DNA from: Acidobacteriota bacterium
Lineage (GTDB): Bacteria; Acidobacteriota; Polarisedimenticolia; J045
Length of the DNA: 64,000 nt
Reading direction: 5' to 3'
Assembly (NCBI GenBank): GCA_030949985.1
Contig: JAUZRX010000006.1
Location: forward strand, 1-64,000
Notes under the pieces: model-generated
Databases searched by the model: none
Told to the model about the DNA's origin: nothing
The model's input: the letters and a program-made list of their open reading frames with translations, nothing else
Shown here: positions 36,763 to 45,423 of the stretch, piece by piece
Layout: each line of letters begins with the position of its first letter
Numbering within the stretch: position 1 is the stretch's first letter
Position numbers and translations under genes: made by a program

Positions 36763-37307
36763 TCGGTCCGGGCCTTCGCGTCGATCCAGATGCGGACGTG
36801 GGAGCCGTCCTCCTCCACCGTCACCAGGTCGCCGCGGTAGCGGCCCAACTCACGCAGAGCGGCGAGGAGGTCCAACTCCTCACCCTCGCCGGAGGCCAGG
36901 GCGCCGAACACCGCCATCGGCAGCGTGAGCCGGATGCGGTTCGTGTCTCCCTCGTCCACGTGGACCAGGAGCCGCTCGTTCTCCTTGGCCACCCGCACCT
37001 TTTGCTCGGTGTCATCGAGGGTGACGAACTCGCCGTCCGGGGTGCGGGTGAGCACGTCGAGCAGGCCCCGGAGGTCGATCTTCCCCAGTTCGGGGATCGG
37101 GTCGAGTCGAAGGCGGCCTTCCTCGAGGAACTCGTGGTCGACCAGGGGCAGAATCTGTTCGATCCATGGGAACGGGATGTTGAACTCGGCGGTCTCGCCG
37201 CGTTCGCCCCCTTCGTCGACGCGGACATGGATCCAGAGGTCTTCGGCCGCGGCCAGGGGTATCGCGGCCAGGGCGATCATGGTGACGATGGCGGTCCACT
37301 TGCGCAT
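36759..37307 (-). CDS. Hypothetical exported protein
   Basis: 182 residues from ATG 37307. A clear signal peptide (A-I-V-T-M-I-A-L-A-A-I-P-L-A-A-A) covers 1-21. The mature part is acidic, with P-F-P-W-I-E-Q-I-L-P-L-V near 46 and V-R-V-A-K-E-N-E-R-L-L-V-H-V near 104. The second segment aligns with the downstream gene product. No cysteines and no recognised domain. A 145-bp gap upstream holds an imperfect inverted repeat (37359-37381, GGCGTTT / AAACGCC) of unknown role. Confidence 0.75.
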   Translation of the reverse strand: MRKWTAIVTMIALAAIPLAAAEDLWIHVRVDEGGERGETAEFNIPFPWIEQILPLVDHEFLEEGRLRLDPIPELGKIDLRGLLDVLTRTPDGEFVTLDDTEQKVRVAKENERLLVHVDEGDTNRIRLTLPMAVFGALASGEGEELDLLAALRELGRYRGDLVTVEEDGSHVRIWIDAKARTE

Positions 37308-37452
37308 GCCTGTCTCCTTGGCCCGGGTCCTTCGAAAGAGGCTCGGTGGGCTCTCGTTGGCGTTTTCACCCCTGAAACGCCGGGGACCGGCCGGGAGTTA
37401 CAGGAAATCCCGCCGCTGAGCAGGCGGATCCGACCGCTCGGCCCCGGGAGGC

Positions 37453-38670
37453 TCAACGCAGGCGGCAGCGGGACCGATGGGCGGCGGCGGCCCGTGAGAT
37501 TTCCATGCGCTGGAGGTGGCGTCGGAAGGCTTCGAGTTCGGCGCCGGCCAGGCGGCGGCCGGCGGGCAGCTCCACGCGCAGGGGATGGACTTGCCGGCGG
37601 TCGACCAACACCTCGTAGTGCAGATGGGGTCCGGTGACCCGACCGGTGGATCCCACGAAGCCGATCACCTGGCCTTGCCGGACCCGGGCACCGACGCGAA
37701 CCCCCCGCGCGATGGCCCGCAAGTGCGCGTAGGCGGTTTCATAGACCGAATTGTGTCGCAGGCGGATGTAACGTCCGTAGCTGCCATTCCAACCCGCCGC
37801 GACCACCCGTCCGTCACCGGCGGCGTAGATCGGGGTTCCCGGGGGGGCGGCGAAGTCCAGCCCCCGGTGCATGCGGGAGTAGCCCAGCACCGGGTGACGG
37901 CGGCGTCCGAAGCTGCTGCTCAGGCGGGCACCGTCGATGGGCGTGCGCATCAGTGTGCGCCGTGCCGAGCGTCCTTCGGCGTCGAAGAACTCGTCGCGTC
38001 CGCCCTCCCCGCCGGTGAAGCGATAGAGGCGATGTTCGCGATCTGAAAGCATCAGGCCGGCGGCGAGCAGGGCGCCGGGGCGTCGCCGGCCGGTGGCCAG
38101 GTCGGTGACTTCTTCCCAGAGCACCGTGAAGCGGTCGCCCCGGCGGATCTCGCGCTGGAAGTCGACGTCGAAACTCAGGGCCCGGATCATCCGGGAGAGT
38201 GTCGCCGGCGGTACTCCGGCGGCGCGGGCCGAAGCGTAGAGGCTCACCCCGATGCGCCCTGCGGCCCAGCGCGGTGCGGAGACCAGCGGGTGTTCGACCT
38301 GCCGGGCGGCGAAGATCCCTTCACCGCGGGCCAGGACTTCGATGTGACGGCCGAAGCCGGTGGCCACCGCCAGCCGAGCCAGCCGCGGGGGGGATCCCGG
38401 GGACCACTCGAAACTCAGCCGCTGGCCGGGACGCAGTTCGGAGGGCGACAGCCAGGGGCGGATGGCGCGCACCACTTCCGCGCTGGCCCGCGGGTCGAGG
38501 CCGGCTCGACCCAGCAGGACGGCGAGCGTGTCGCCGCGCCGTACCTCGAGTTCGAGCTGTTCGCGGCTCTCGGCGGGAGGCGGGCTTTCCCGTCCCAGGA
38601 CAGGGACAGCCGGCGGCAGGAGAACCATGGCGGTCAAGGCGGCCAGGGCCAGGCTCCGACAGGCGTGCAA
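37453..38670 (-). CDS. M23 family metallopeptidase (murein endopeptidase)
   Basis: 405 residues from TTG 38670, chosen for GGGAG eight bases upstream; GTG 38697 is an alternative start but its GGAG is only a base away. A signal peptide covers about 1-25. A LysM-like or OapA-like N-terminal domain (E-V-R-R-G-D-T-L-A-V-L-L) spans about 40-180. The LytM/M23 domain spans about 265-365: H-R-G-L-D-F (first zinc His and Asp) and G-P-H-L-H-Y-E (His pair). The layout is that of MepM/Csd3 enzymes that cut peptidoglycan cross-links. Confidence 0.92.
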   Translation of the reverse strand: MHACRSLALAALTAMVLLPPAVPVLGRESPPPAESREQLELEVRRGDTLAVLLGRAGLDPRASAEVVRAIRPWLSPSELRPGQRLSFEWSPGSPPRLARLAVATGFGRHIEVLARGEGIFAARQVEHPLVSAPRWAAGRIGVSLYASARAAGVPPATLSRMIRALSFDVDFQREIRRGDRFTVLWEEVTDLATGRRRPGALLAAGLMLSDREHRLYRFTGGEGGRDEFFDAEGRSARRTLMRTPIDGARLSSSFGRRRHPVLGYSRMHRGLDFAAPPGTPIYAAGDGRVVAAGWNGSYGRYIRLRHNSVYETAYAHLRAIARGVRVGARVRQGQVIGFVGSTGRVTGPHLHYEVLVDRRQVHPLRVELPAGRRLAGAELEAFRRHLQRMEISRAAAAHRSRCRLR

Positions 38671-39099
38671 GCGTGTTTCTCCCGGTGGCGCCCACACTCC
38701 GCGGGCGGGACAGAAGATGTCGGAAGACGGAGCCGCTGTCCACCGGGTTTTTTCAGGGATGCAAGAAATTCATGGCTCCGCAGAAATCCAAAGCGATGCG
38801 CCCGGGTTGTAGGCCCCGATCGTTCGCAGAACCCTTGGGCCATGAAGAAACGGGTTCGAGGCGCTGGGCCGAGGTGGAAGGCGATCGCCCGACAGGGTGC
38901 CGGGTCGATACCGCCCCGGGCACCTCGGCGGCGGGGTCACGGCTTGTCGACATCAACAGGGAAATTTTCAGCGGCAACCTAGGACGTCCGTGGCAAGAGG
39001 TCCATGGTGTCCTGGTGCAGGACGAGGGTCTGTGTCTTCCGTTTCGTGGTCCGGTGGCCGGTGCCTTGCGTACCCGAACTACGCGAGGGAGGAGCACCG
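38671..39099. other. 429-bp divergent intergenic region, no gene seen
   Basis: This gap lies between the leftward M23 gene and the rightward XRE-TPR gene. It has no ORF with coding character and no clear RNA gene. A slightly AT-richer stretch around 38750-38790 and another at 38955-38985 are the best places for promoters, but I could not match consensus boxes. Confidence 0.5.
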
Positions 39100-40269
39100 A
39101 TGGCGGTCAACGGGAGAGAGCGTTTCGGCACTTATCTGCGGGCCCTGAGGGAAGCCCGGCACCTGACCCTGGAAGAAGTGGAGCGTTTGACGAGCAACGA
39201 AGTCGAACCGGTCACACGCAGTCTGCTCTCGCGGCTCGAGAACGGCAAGGCCAGGGTTTCGACCCTCAAGTTGCTGGCGCTCGCCCGGGTCTATCGAGTG
39301 GGCCTCGGCCAACTGGCCGAACGCCTCGAGATCGACTGCGAGCTGGCTCTCGACGATCTGGAGGAGACGGCTTGCGTCGCGCCCCAGGAGTTGCTTCGTC
39401 GCGCCCGCCAGGCCGTACAGCACGGCCAGGCTTACCGGGCGTTGTTTCTCTACGAACAAGCCGAGATCGCCACCCTGGCCGATCCCCGCGGCGAGCGCGC
39501 ACAGATGTGCGCTCGCCTCGGTGTGGCGGGGGCGATGCTTGCCGCGGCGCGGTATCGCAACGCTCGCAGCGTTCTCGAAGCGTTGGTGGCCGAGCCTCTC
39601 TGCGGGGAGGATCGCGGCCGGGTGCTCTTCCTGCTGTCCCGCTGCTACCTGGGTCTCGAGCAGCACCTGCTGGCGGGGGCGATGATCGACTCCCTGCATC
39701 GCCTCGGTGGCGAGGTGCCTGCCGACATCGCGGCCCAGGTCGTCGCCGTGGAAGCCGAGATTCGGGAGTGGGAAGGCAGCCTGGAACCGGCGAAGGAATC
39801 CTGGTTGCTCTTCCTCGATCACGCCCGGTGCGGCGGAGACTATGAAGGCGGTGTGCGGGCGATGGTGGCGCTGGCCGGCATCGAACGTCGCCTGGGGCGG
39901 GAGTCCGACGCTTCCCGCTGGCTCCGGCAGGCTCGCTCCCGGGCCGAGGACCTGGGCTTCGCTCCCCTGCTGGTCAAGGTCTGCATCGAACGCGCGCGCC
40001 TCGACCTGGTTCGCGGACAGGAACAGCGGGCGCGGCGGGAACTGGCGGAAGGGCGCCGGATCGCCCGCCCCCTGCGTTTGCACCGGGACCTCTTCGAGAT
40101 CTACCTCGAACTCTGGCGCCTGGCCGAGCGCGAGGGGCAAGCCGGCCAGGCCCGGGCCTGCCTGGGCAGCCTCCGGCAGCTCTCGCGCCTGCTCGAACGC
40201 ATCCCCTCCCATGCCCGCGACCTGGTCGAGCGGCTCGGGTGGGGCTCCAGCGTCTCCGCCGCCTGCTGA
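39100..40269 (+). CDS. XRE-type HTH protein with TPR-like repeats
   Basis: 389 residues from ATG 39100 with GGGAGGAG upstream. The HTH covers about 8-75 (L-R-A-L-R-E-A-R-H-L-T-L-E-E-V; S-L-L-S-R-L-E-N-G-K). The remaining 300 residues are helical repeats of TPR type. The layout recalls peptide-sensing RRNPP regulators, though those are mainly Firmicutes, so ligand control is only a guess. It is divergent from the M23 gene and convergent with the MATE gene (8-bp gap). Confidence 0.82.
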   Translation: MAVNGRERFGTYLRALREARHLTLEEVERLTSNEVEPVTRSLLSRLENGKARVSTLKLLALARVYRVGLGQLAERLEIDCELALDDLEETACVAPQELLRRARQAVQHGQAYRALFLYEQAEIATLADPRGERAQMCARLGVAGAMLAAARYRNARSVLEALVAEPLCGEDRGRVLFLLSRCYLGLEQHLLAGAMIDSLHRLGGEVPADIAAQVVAVEAEIREWEGSLEPAKESWLLFLDHARCGGDYEGGVRAMVALAGIERRLGRESDASRWLRQARSRAEDLGFAPLLVKVCIERARLDLVRGQEQRARRELAEGRRIARPLRLHRDLFEIYLELWRLAEREGQAGQARACLGSLRQLSRLLERIPSHARDLVERLGWGSSVSAAC

Positions 40270-40277
40270 CGCGACCG

Positions 40278-41660
40278 TCAGACGGGTCGTGGCGGCAGGC
40301 TCGAGGGGCCGCGCAGACGCAGCCAGAATGCCAGCAGGGCCGCCACCGCAGCGAGTCCCAGGGCCAGTCCGAGCCAGATGCCACGCAGCCCCAGGCCCAG
40401 TCCCTCGATGCCGCCGGGGAGGCGCTCGAAGGCCAGCCAGAGGGCGCAGGGCAGGGCGAGAGCGTAGTAGCCGAGGAAGTTGATCACTGCGGAGGGGCGC
40501 GTGGTGCCCATGCCGCGGAGGACGCCGCTGGCCACCGCCTGGAAACCGTCGAAGACCTGGAAGGCGGCGGCGATGGGCAGAATGCCGGCGCCCAGAACAA
40601 TCACCTCCATCGCCGCCGGAGTGCCCCGGGGGACGAAGATCGCGGGCAGGCTCCGGCGAAAGATCACGAAGGTCAGGGCGAATCCGGTCATCATGGCGGT
40701 GGCCAGGGCCAGGCCCGTCCACGCCGCCTTCTCGGCGCGGGACCGTTGGCCGGCGCCGATCAGGTTGCCGACCCGGGTGGTGCAGGCGATGGAAATACCC
40801 ATGGCCGCCATGAACGAGAAGGAGGTGATCTTGAGCACGATGGTGTGGGCCGCCAGGGCCCGGGTACCGAGCCAGCCGGCGAAGAGGGTCGTCAGCGTGA
40901 AAGCCCAGATCTCGAGGCCGATCTGCAGCCCCACGGGGAGGCCGTGGCGGAGCACTTCCACCAGGGCGCGGGGCGAGACGGCCTGCCGGCTCCAGCCCTC
41001 CCAGGCCCCCTCGTAGAGTCGGAGGCCGACGATGGCCAGCACCAGGGAGAGCATCATGAACGCCCGCGTCAGCCCCGAGGCGATGGCGGCGCCCCGGACA
41101 CCCAGGGCGGGAAAGCCGAGCTCGCCGAAGATCAGAACCCAGTTGAGGGCGACGTTGACCAGGTTGGCCGCCAGGATGATGACCAGGGGGGGGAGCATCA
41201 TGCCGCGGCCCTGGAGGTACTGGCGCAGGGCGATGTAGACCAGGAACGGGGCGATGGAGAAGGCCTGGGCCCGGATGTAGGAGTCGGCCGATTCCACGAG
41301 GATCGGGTCCTGGCCGGCGGCGAGCAGGGCGGGGCCCGCGAGCCACCAGGCGGCCGTGATGCCGGGAGTCAGCAGCAGGGCGATGACCACGCCGTGCTGC
41401 AAGGCGGCACCCGCGCGCGGGCCGAGACCGGCGCCATGGGCCTGACTGACGATGGGATCGATGCCCATCACCACTCCCATGGCGACGACCAGGGTGGCCA
41501 CGATCCACAGGTCGCCGAGGGAGACCGCCGCCAGGGCGTCGGAGCCGAGCCGTCCCACCATCCACAGATCCACCAGCCCGATCAGCATCCACCCGAGCTG
41601 AGCGGCGGCGACGGGCAGCGCCAAGTGAACGATGGGCCGGACCTCACCCGGCACCGACAT
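40278..41660 (-). CDS. MATE family efflux transporter
   Basis: 460 residues from ATG 41660 with GGAGGATT upstream. Twelve membrane helices in two halves. MATE signatures are visible: L-V-D-L-W-M-V-G-R-L-G near residue 33 and L-G-F-P-A-L-G-V-R-G-A-A-I-A near 165. It exports cationic compounds by Na+ or H+ antiport. It is of NorM/DinF type; the substrate is unknown. Confidence 0.93.
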   Translation of the reverse strand: MSVPGEVRPIVHLALPVAAAQLGWMLIGLVDLWMVGRLGSDALAAVSLGDLWIVATLVVAMGVVMGIDPIVSQAHGAGLGPRAGAALQHGVVIALLLTPGITAAWWLAGPALLAAGQDPILVESADSYIRAQAFSIAPFLVYIALRQYLQGRGMMLPPLVIILAANLVNVALNWVLIFGELGFPALGVRGAAIASGLTRAFMMLSLVLAIVGLRLYEGAWEGWSRQAVSPRALVEVLRHGLPVGLQIGLEIWAFTLTTLFAGWLGTRALAAHTIVLKITSFSFMAAMGISIACTTRVGNLIGAGQRSRAEKAAWTGLALATAMMTGFALTFVIFRRSLPAIFVPRGTPAAMEVIVLGAGILPIAAAFQVFDGFQAVASGVLRGMGTTRPSAVINFLGYYALALPCALWLAFERLPGGIEGLGLGLRGIWLGLALGLAAVAALLAFWLRLRGPSSLPPRPV

Positions 41661-41741
41661 GGGAATCCTCCGGTCGGCCCGGTCGCCGTTCACCACGCCT
41701 CGGCCGTGGCGCAGGTCCGGGGATGACAGGCAGTCTGACCG

Positions 41742-41768
41742 GTGAACCCCTTCGCCGAAGGGGTTCAC
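41742..41768. repeat. Perfect hairpin, 12-bp stem
   Basis: GTGAACCCCTTC, a three-base loop GCC, then GAAGGGGTTCAC. It lies 12 bp after the thioredoxin-like gene stop (minus strand). No T-run follows on either strand, so it may be an RNA stabiliser or an atypical terminator. Confidence 0.6.
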
Positions 41769-41780
41769 GACGGTCGCGGG

Positions 41781-42587
41781 TTACAGCAGGCTCGCGAGGA
41801 ACTTGTCGCTCAGGGCGGCGGGATGGCCGCGCCAGACCACCCTGCCGTCCTTGATGATGGCGGCGGCGGGGATGCCCTGCACGCCGAAGTAACGGCTCAG
41901 GCCGCCCTTCTCCTTGGCGATCGGGTAGGTCAGTTTCTGCTGCTCGATGAAGTCGGTGACCTTCTGCTCGGTGGCGCTCCTGGTGATCTTGGTCAGGCCG
42001 ACGATCTGCAGTCCCTTGGGGTGGAGGGTCTCCCACAGGCGCTGCACCTTGGGCACTTCCCGGCGGCAGTGGGGACACCAGACTTCCCAAAAGATCAGCA
42101 GCGTGGGCTTGGAAGATGTGAGATCGACTTCTTTCTCGCCCTGGTACCATTTTTCGATATCCCAGGCCTGCGGGCTCTTTTTGCCCACCACGGCCAGTTC
42201 GGCACTGGCGCGGGCGGCCCGGGTACCGGCGTATTTCTTCCTGAATTCCTCGAGTCGCGCCTGAACCTGGTCGATTTTGCCTTCTTCGACCAGTTTGCGG
42301 ATGGCGGAGATCTCGGCGCCGGCGGCCTTCTCCCGCGCGGGATCGCCGGAGGGCTTCTTCGCGCGGACCTGCCGTTCGAGCTGGGCGACACGCTGCTCGA
42401 GCTTGCGCAACTTCTCACCCTTGCCCGCCGTGGGGGCGATCTTTTTCTCGAGCGCGGCGAGCTGCTGCTGGAGCTGCGCGACCTGCTTTTCGAGGGCCTC
42501 GATTCTCTCCGTCTTGCTGTCGGCCGGCGCCGGCGCCACAAGGATCGCCGCGACGGCGGCCACGGACAGGATTCTCCAACGCTTCAT
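41781..42587 (-). CDS. TlpA-like exported thioredoxin-fold protein with N-terminal coiled coil
   Basis: 268 residues; ATG 42587 is chosen for GGAGG six bases upstream (ATG 42602 is earlier but has no such site). A signal peptide covers about 1-23. Heptads of Leu/Gln in about 27-75 predict a coiled coil, so it is probably oligomeric. The thioredoxin domain covers about 150-268 with active site W-C-P-H-C (Cys171, Cys174) and cis-Pro in G-I-P-A-A. The C-P-H-C pair usually gives an oxidising or isomerase-like potential. It works in the periplasm on disulfides of exported proteins. Confidence 0.88.
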   Translation of the reverse strand: MKRWRILSVAAVAAILVAPAPADSKTERIEALEKQVAQLQQQLAALEKKIAPTAGKGEKLRKLEQRVAQLERQVRAKKPSGDPAREKAAGAEISAIRKLVEEGKIDQVQARLEEFRKKYAGTRAARASAELAVVGKKSPQAWDIEKWYQGEKEVDLTSSKPTLLIFWEVWCPHCRREVPKVQRLWETLHPKGLQIVGLTKITRSATEQKVTDFIEQQKLTYPIAKEKGGLSRYFGVQGIPAAAIIKDGRVVWRGHPAALSDKFLASLL

Positions 42588-42662
42588 GCTCTTCCTCCGC
42601 ATCTCCGGGCGTCGTCCTCCGGCGCGACGCCAGCCGTGTTTTTTTCCACCAGGCGCTGAAGT

Positions 42663-43352
42663 CTAGCTGATTTCCCCGGTCGGGGCTTCCAGCCGGCCTC
42701 CGCGGAGCCGGGGCACCCGGTCGATGCGATCGGCGACAAGGCAGGCGTCGAGGTCTTCCGGGCGGTAGTTGGGTTGGGCGGGATCGAGGAATTTGCGGCC
42801 TTCGGGGTGGGCGCGGATTTCGGTGAATGCGGCCTCCAGGTCGAAAGGGCGGTCTTCGAGCAGGGCCTCGATGTAGGCGGCGGCGGCCTCGTCCTCCGGA
42901 GCCGGGCGGGTGCCTTCGACGCCCAGCGGGAGGAGGCTCACATCGTCCGGCTGGATCCGGCGCAGATGATCGGCCACCGCCCGCGCATTGAGAAAGCAGC
43001 CGACGATCACCCGGGCGCCGGCTTCGGCGGCCGCCACCATGCCCCGGCTGCCGGCGGAGGTGGTGAGGATCACGGTGCGCCCGGTAAAGGTCCGCGCCGC
43101 GGCCTCGAACGGAGAGTTGCCCATCTCGAAACCCCCGGGGGGCAGACCCCGCCGCTCGCCGGCGAGAATCCAATCGGGGTTCTTGCGCTTGAACTCCCGG
43201 GCCCGCTCCAGGGTTTCGGCGGGAACCACGGCGCGGGCGCCGCGATCGAAGAGGGTGACGATGTGGGACGAGGCCCGCAGGACGTCGATGGCCACCGCGA
43301 CGCCCCGTGCCTGGCGGGCACCGGCGAGCAGGGACAGGCGCTGGATACGCAT
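42663..43352 (-). CDS. comB: ComB family 2-phosphosulfolactate phosphatase
   Basis: 229 residues from ATG 43352, sharing a base with the previous stop (TGATG; GTG 43355 is an alternative). Family marks: A-I-D-V-L-R-A-S-S near residue 22, G-E-R-R-G-L-P-P-G-G-F-E-M-G-N-S-P near 65 and L-T-T-S-A-G-S-R-G near 96. ComB removes phosphate from 2-phosphosulfolactate in the coenzyme M route. In bacteria without ComA/ComC the substrate is uncertain, and no such genes are seen here. Confidence 0.85.
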   Translation of the reverse strand: MRIQRLSLLAGARQARGVAVAIDVLRASSHIVTLFDRGARAVVPAETLERAREFKRKNPDWILAGERRGLPPGGFEMGNSPFEAAARTFTGRTVILTTSAGSRGMVAAAEAGARVIVGCFLNARAVADHLRRIQPDDVSLLPLGVEGTRPAPEDEAAAAYIEALLEDRPFDLEAAFTEIRAHPEGRKFLDPAQPNYRPEDLDACLVADRIDRVPRLRGGRLEAPTGEIS

Positions 43353-44161
43353 CACAGGCCCGCGGTGGCGAGAAAGCCCGCCACGGCTTCGGCGAATGCC
43401 GCCTGCTGGTCGACGAAGGGCCAGTGACCGGCGGGACCGATCTTCACCCGGCGGATCCGGGCCCGTGCCAGCAGCTCGAGGGATTCTTCGCTGGCGCCAC
43501 CCGGGGAGCCCGCGATGTAGATCACCGGTGTTTCGAGACGCGCCAGCCGGTCGGCCAGGTTTCCCGGCGCGGAGATTTCGACCAGCTCCCGGGCGTTGAG
43601 GTGATAGGCCGCGGGCATGGCGAGTCGCAGGCTCGCGTAGTAGCCCCGCAGCGCAGGCTGCCGGCGACCATCTTCGTAGACCTGCTCGAGCAGACGGCGG
43701 AAATCATGGTCGACGAAAAGTTCGAAGGATGTGGCCGCGGCTGGAGACGAGAAGGTGCAGTCCCCGCCGGAGAGGTTGCCGTCGACGTCGATCAGGGCGG
43801 CCAGGGCGCCGGGCCGGGCCTCGGCGAGGAGCTGGGCGACCACGCCGCCCATGGAGTGCCCGACGAGTACGGGGGGCCGGGAGCAGGACTCGGCGATCCA
43901 GGCCGCCAGCCACCGGGCCTGCTCGGCCAGGGGGAGAGGGCGCTCGGGCCACGGGCTGCGTCCGTAGCCCGGTAGATCGGGGACCAGGCGCCGGCGCGCG
44001 GCCAGCAGGGGATGCATCGCGATCTCTTCGAAACAGAGGCCGGACTCTCCCAGGCCGTGGACGAAGACCAGCGGCGCCAGGTCGTCGTCGCCCGGGTAGT
44101 CGCGCACGAAGATGTCGTATCCATGGGACTTCCGGAGCCGGTGTTGGACGGTGGCGCTCAT
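43352..44161 (-). CDS. Alpha/beta hydrolase
   Basis: 269 residues from ATG 44161. Oxyanion motif H-G-L-G-E-S near residue 35, nucleophile elbow G-H-S-M-G-G (Ser103) and C-terminal catalytic His in G-P-A-G-H-W-P-F. It resembles esterase/lipase and haloalkane-dehalogenase-like proteins. The Ser nucleophile points to ester or thioester cleavage rather than dehalogenation. It overlaps the comB start, so the two are coupled. No signal peptide, so it is cytoplasmic. Confidence 0.88.
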   Translation of the reverse strand: MSATVQHRLRKSHGYDIFVRDYPGDDDLAPLVFVHGLGESGLCFEEIAMHPLLAARRRLVPDLPGYGRSPWPERPLPLAEQARWLAAWIAESCSRPPVLVGHSMGGVVAQLLAEARPGALAALIDVDGNLSGGDCTFSSPAAATSFELFVDHDFRRLLEQVYEDGRRQPALRGYYASLRLAMPAAYHLNARELVEISAPGNLADRLARLETPVIYIAGSPGGASEESLELLARARIRRVKIGPAGHWPFVDQQAAFAEAVAGFLATAGL

Positions 44162-44258
44162 GGGTCGTCTCCCGGTGCGTGTCGCCGCGCCGCGGGGCAT
44201 TATCGCGGGACCCACCGCGGGCGGCAAAACCCCGCTCCGCCGGGTCGGAGGCCTGTCG

Positions 44259-45347
44259 ATGGAACCGAAGGGTGTGTCCCGGCCGCTTCTCGCGGCCCTG
44301 TGCCTGCTGGTCGGGTTGACCGGCGTGGCCTTGTGGAAGACCGCGACTCCGGGCCCGGCGTCGATGGTGCTGAGTTCCGCTCCGGAAGGGATCATGGGCA
44401 CCACCTGCCGGATCTCGGTGGTGGTTCCGGTGGGCCGGCAGGCGACGGCCCGCGAGGCCCTGGCCGCCGCCGAGGCCGAGTTGCGACGGGTCGAGGCCCT
44501 GATGAGCACCTGGATCGACGATTCGGAGGTTTCCCGCCTCAACCGTCTGCGGGCAGGGGACACCATGGAAGTTTCTCGCGAGACCGCGGAGGTGCTCGCC
44601 GCCGCCCGACGCCTGGGGCGCGAGACCGGAGGCGGCTTCGACGTGACCTGTCGTCCGCTGGTGGAACTCTGGCGCCGGGCGGGCCGGGAAAACCGTCTCC
44701 CCTCCCGCCAGGCGATCGACGCGGCCCTGGCCCTGGTGGGATGGAAGGGGCTTCGGGTCGAGGGGCGAAAGGTGCTGAAGGTGCTCGGTGGAGCACGGGT
44801 CGATCTCGGCGGCATCGCCAAGGGCTACGGCATCGATCGTGCCGTGGGAGCCCTCGAGAGCGCGGGGATCGGAGGCGGGCTGGTCGACGTGGGGGGCGAC
44901 CTGCGGCTGACCGGGGAGCCTCCCGGGGGTGGGCCGTGGCGGGTCGAGATTCTCGACCCGGCGGGCGAGAAGGTCTGGGCCCGGTTGAGCGTGCCTTTCG
45001 GCCGCGCGGTCTGCACCTCGGGGCACGGTCTGCGCTTCGTCACCATCGCCGGCCGCCGCCTGAGTCATATCGTCGATCCTCGCCGGGGGTGGCCGGCGGA
45101 GGCCAGCGTCTCGGTGACGGTGATCGCGCCCAGCGCCATGGAAGCCGACGCCTGGGCCACCGCCCTGGCCGTGGAGGGCGCACCGGGGCTGGCACGCCTG
45201 GACGCCGTCGAGGGGGTCGAGGCCATGGTGATCGAGAAGGGGCCTGAGGGGCTTCGGGCCCGGTTGAGCGCGGGCTTTCCCGCCCCGGAGCCCGGGCCGG
45301 GCTTTCCCCCCTGGCGGCGGGTGGCTGGTGGCTCGGTTCGACCCTGA
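44259..45347 (+). CDS. apbE: FAD:protein FMN transferase (ApbE)
   Basis: 362 residues from ATG 44259 with GGAGG eight bases upstream. An N-terminal signal or anchor (L-L-A-A-L-C-L-L-V-G-L-T-G-V-A-L) is followed by the ApbE fold: I-M-G-T-T near residue 45, V-D-L-G-G-I-A-K-G-Y near 185, G-G-G-L-V-D-V-G-G-D and S-H-I-V-D-P-R. The enzyme attaches FMN to Thr or Ser of exported flavoproteins such as Rnf and Nqr subunits. No target gene is nearby. Confidence 0.94.
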   Translation: MEPKGVSRPLLAALCLLVGLTGVALWKTATPGPASMVLSSAPEGIMGTTCRISVVVPVGRQATAREALAAAEAELRRVEALMSTWIDDSEVSRLNRLRAGDTMEVSRETAEVLAAARRLGRETGGGFDVTCRPLVELWRRAGRENRLPSRQAIDAALALVGWKGLRVEGRKVLKVLGGARVDLGGIAKGYGIDRAVGALESAGIGGGLVDVGGDLRLTGEPPGGGPWRVEILDPAGEKVWARLSVPFGRAVCTSGHGLRFVTIAGRRLSHIVDPRRGWPAEASVSVTVIAPSAMEADAWATALAVEGAPGLARLDAVEGVEAMVIEKGPEGLRARLSAGFPAPEPGPGFPPWRRVAGGSVRP

Positions 45348-45423
45348 TCATTCCCCTGTGGTTTCGTTCCCCCTGTTCGGCCTATATTCACCGGGAATCC
45401 TGCGGGGTTCCGGAGGGAGCGGT

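Noticed and set aside
37359-37381. Inverted repeat GGCGTTT ... AAACGCC as a terminator of the M23 gene
   Set aside because: The stem is short and imperfect, and no T-run follows on either strand.
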